DNA of 64,000 nt. Origin: an uncultured beta proteobacterium. Its GTDB lineage: Bacteria; Pseudomonadota; Gammaproteobacteria; Burkholderiales; Burkholderiaceae_C. Position 1 is the stretch's first letter, and the number at the start of each line of letters is the position of its first letter. Below, in pieces: positions 62,678 to 64,000 of this stretch. The position numbers and the translations under genes were made by a program. The DNA lies in NCBI GenBank assembly GCA_903905735.1, contig CAIVHU010000128.1, positions 90,763-154,762 on the forward strand. The letters run 5' to 3'. Below the pieces are notes generated by a model that did not search any database, was not told where the DNA came from, and saw nothing but the letters and a program-made list of their open reading frames with translations.

Positions 62678-63295
62678 GGGATGCTTCCACTTCAATAGCG
62701 GCTATCGAGCCAGCGGCAATAAAATATGCTGTCATCACCATACGATTGGTGAGAACGAGTGCCGCAATTGGTCGGGGTTGCTCGAACGGCACCGGCACAT
62801 CGGGACTCAACGCAACTTTTCTTTGGTTCGGGACAAGCTCTAGTGAACTGTCTGGATAATACTGCCCAAATTGAACCGAACAAACGAATGAATTCGCATA
62901 TCTATATGCGCAATTCGGTGTCGATTTTTTCGTTGTCGAAAGTGACTGCGGGAAACCTTATGTGTTGACTCAGGGAGTTGACAGAGTCGCACCGCTTAGT
63001 TATTTAGGCTGGCGTGCTACAAACCTCATATGGATGCCTCCCGGATAGCAAACAGAATTTGCGTAGTGTTGAGAAATGATCGGCTGCTTCCATATATTCA
63101 GCCATTTTTAGATTTCTCCAACCACCTCAATAGGCAGGCACAACAGCAGGTTCTTAAGTCTTTTCATCGTCGCGTCTGAGGAAATTGGAAAACAGTTTTA
63201 GGAAGCGTTTACGGCCCCAGCCAAGTGATATTGGGTAGCAAGCATATGCAAAAAGCGAGTTTGCCTTTGCGCCTTCGCATGGGAAGATTTGTCGC
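62678..63295. other. AT-richer gap before the last gene
   Basis: About 620 bp between the divergent VOC gene and the last gene. It is less GC-rich than the flanks. I see only short frames with no recognisable family (for example 62759-62968 plus), and no clear hairpin. It should contain both promoters and possibly a decayed gene. Confidence 0.35.
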
Positions 63296-63937
63296 ATGAC
63301 CCTCGCGCAAATCTCGCCACCGTTCTCGTTTCAGCAGCCGACAAGACTGGCCTCCATGCCCAGCGTCAAACATTTTGCGGTTGGCGTTGACAACCTTCTG
63401 TCCAACTGCGCCGACGTCTCGGCCGGGCAGAGCCTGCTGGTGGTGGTGGAGCCTGACGACAGCTTCTACCGCGACTTTGTAGGCCAAAGGCTGGCCAGTT
63501 TTGCGTTGCAGCGCGGCCTGCACGTCACAGTGGTGGCCCAGCCCCTGGTGGACGGCCCGGAGCATTTCCCGCCCGTCCTGCTGGCCCGCATTGCGCATGC
63601 AGACCACACGGTGTTCTTCAGCCGGCTCGGAACGCAAGGCCGCTTCCTTCAATTTCCTGGCAGCGGCACGAAGATCGTGGCCTACACCCTGGACGCCGCC
63701 AGCTTGGCCTCGCCCTTTGCCAGTTTGCCCTATGCCTTTCTGCAGGCGGTTCATGACCGGCTGGTCAAGAAGATTGCGGCGTCCTCCAGCTACCGGATCA
63801 CCTGCGCCCATGGCACGGATTTGCGCGCCGACCTGCGGCCCGGTGGCAGCCAGCAGGCCGATGTTTTAACGCCGTTCACGGTGCGCAACTTTCCGCTGAT
63901 GACCGTGCCGCCGATCTCGGCGGTGTCCTTCCGGTAA
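63296..63937 (+). CDS. Unknown protein resembling the start of an aminopeptidase T-like family
   Basis: A 213-residue protein. The part CADVSAGQSLLVVVEPDDSF followed by an alternating alpha/beta pattern (HVTVVAQPLVDGPEHFPPVLL, HADHTVFFSRLGTQGRFLQF) looks like the N-terminal Rossmann-like half of M29/aminopeptidase T-like proteins. The metal-binding C-terminal half is missing; the frame stops at 63937 right after VPPISAVSFR. It may be truncated, or a short variant. The ATG at 63296 has GGAAGA upstream; 63356 is an alternative. No metal ligands are visible, so activity cannot be assumed. Confidence 0.5.
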   Translation: MTLAQISPPFSFQQPTRLASMPSVKHFAVGVDNLLSNCADVSAGQSLLVVVEPDDSFYRDFVGQRLASFALQRGLHVTVVAQPLVDGPEHFPPVLLARIAHADHTVFFSRLGTQGRFLQFPGSGTKIVAYTLDAASLASPFASLPYAFLQAVHDRLVKKIAASSSYRITCAHGTDLRADLRPGGSQQADVLTPFTVRNFPLMTVPPISAVSFR

Positions 63938-64000
63938 GCCTGCCAAACTGAAGTTTTTTTGCTGAGGGCGTTGGATTTTTGGTCCAGTCCGTTTTTTTTG

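Noticed and set aside
62759..62968. Small plus-strand frame in the gap before the last gene
   Set aside because: No recognisable motif and no good ribosome-binding site.
1..64000. CRISPR arrays, toxin-antitoxin pairs, phage structural genes
   Set aside because: I looked for regularly spaced repeats and for recognisable protein families of these kinds and saw none.

Overview
The window looks like a chromosomal segment of a betaproteobacterium, most likely Burkholderiales/Comamonadaceae close to Rhodoferax. The reasons are GC-rich DNA, protein sequences that read as typical of that family (DUF3579 next to argD/argF, YggX, PPK2, quinone-type PyrD), a Fur-boxed feoAB locus, and a short interspersed repeat that I recall from Comamonadaceae genomes. 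The species is an inference; no rRNA is present.

Layout. (1) 0.1-12.1 kb, minus strand: an eleven-gene chemosensory operon. From promoter end to distal end it encodes a soluble receptor with two signalling tips, a triple-CheW coupling protein, CheB, a HEAT-repeat protein, CheR, a single-domain receiver, CheA, a STAS-like protein, CheY, a membrane receptor and a ParA-type ATPase. (2) 12.1-17.1 kb: a Crp/Fnr regulator, a periplasmic LprI-MliC lysozyme-inhibitor-like protein, a SirB1-family protein, murJ and rpsT. (3) 17.2-24.7 kb: DUF3579 gene, argD, argF, feoAB with a Fur box, an aromatic-ring monooxygenase-like gene and a BLUF blue-light sensor. A perfect FNR-type site lies between the DUF3579 gene and argD. 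(4) 24.8-35.5 kb: hrpA, argA, an orphan P-loop ATPase, ppk2, dsbB, a small Cys4 protein, yggX and an mnmC with a decayed methyltransferase half. (5) 35.5-45.7 kb: a nucleoside-use block with a Bmp-type ABC importer, a PfkB/ribokinase-like kinase, a nucleoside hydrolase and rpiA, followed by pyrD and an FAD oxidoreductase. Together these can import a nucleoside, split it, phosphorylate ribose and feed ribulose-5-phosphate to central metabolism. (6) 45.7-51.1 kb: tRNA-Val(CAC), tRNA-Asn(GUU), then a mobile zone abutting tRNA-Asn with a tyrosine integrase, a large serine recombinase and a frameshifted IS701-type transposase. (7) 51.5-64 kb: an amino-acid binding protein, methionine-salvage genes (mtnB frameshifted, mtnD intact), an oxidoreductase remnant, a soxBDAG sarcosine oxidase operon with a branched-chain-type binding protein, an M20 amidohydrolase, a VOC protein, and an apparently shortened unknown gene at the edge.

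The most unusual signal is a ~45-60 bp repeat found about twelve times between 4.4 and 45.2 kb and not seen right of tRNA-Asn. Several copies sit inside conserved genes (cheA, murJ, argF, hrpA twice, an FAD oxidoreductase). Every intragenic copy is in the sense orientation, and five of six use the same reading frame, so the repeat is translated as an inserted peptide. Two further copies supply C-termini or stop codons. This resembles the lifestyle of Rickettsia palindromic elements. A second unusual signal is the pairing of a receptor with two signalling tips exactly 300 residues apart and a coupling protein with three CheW domains.
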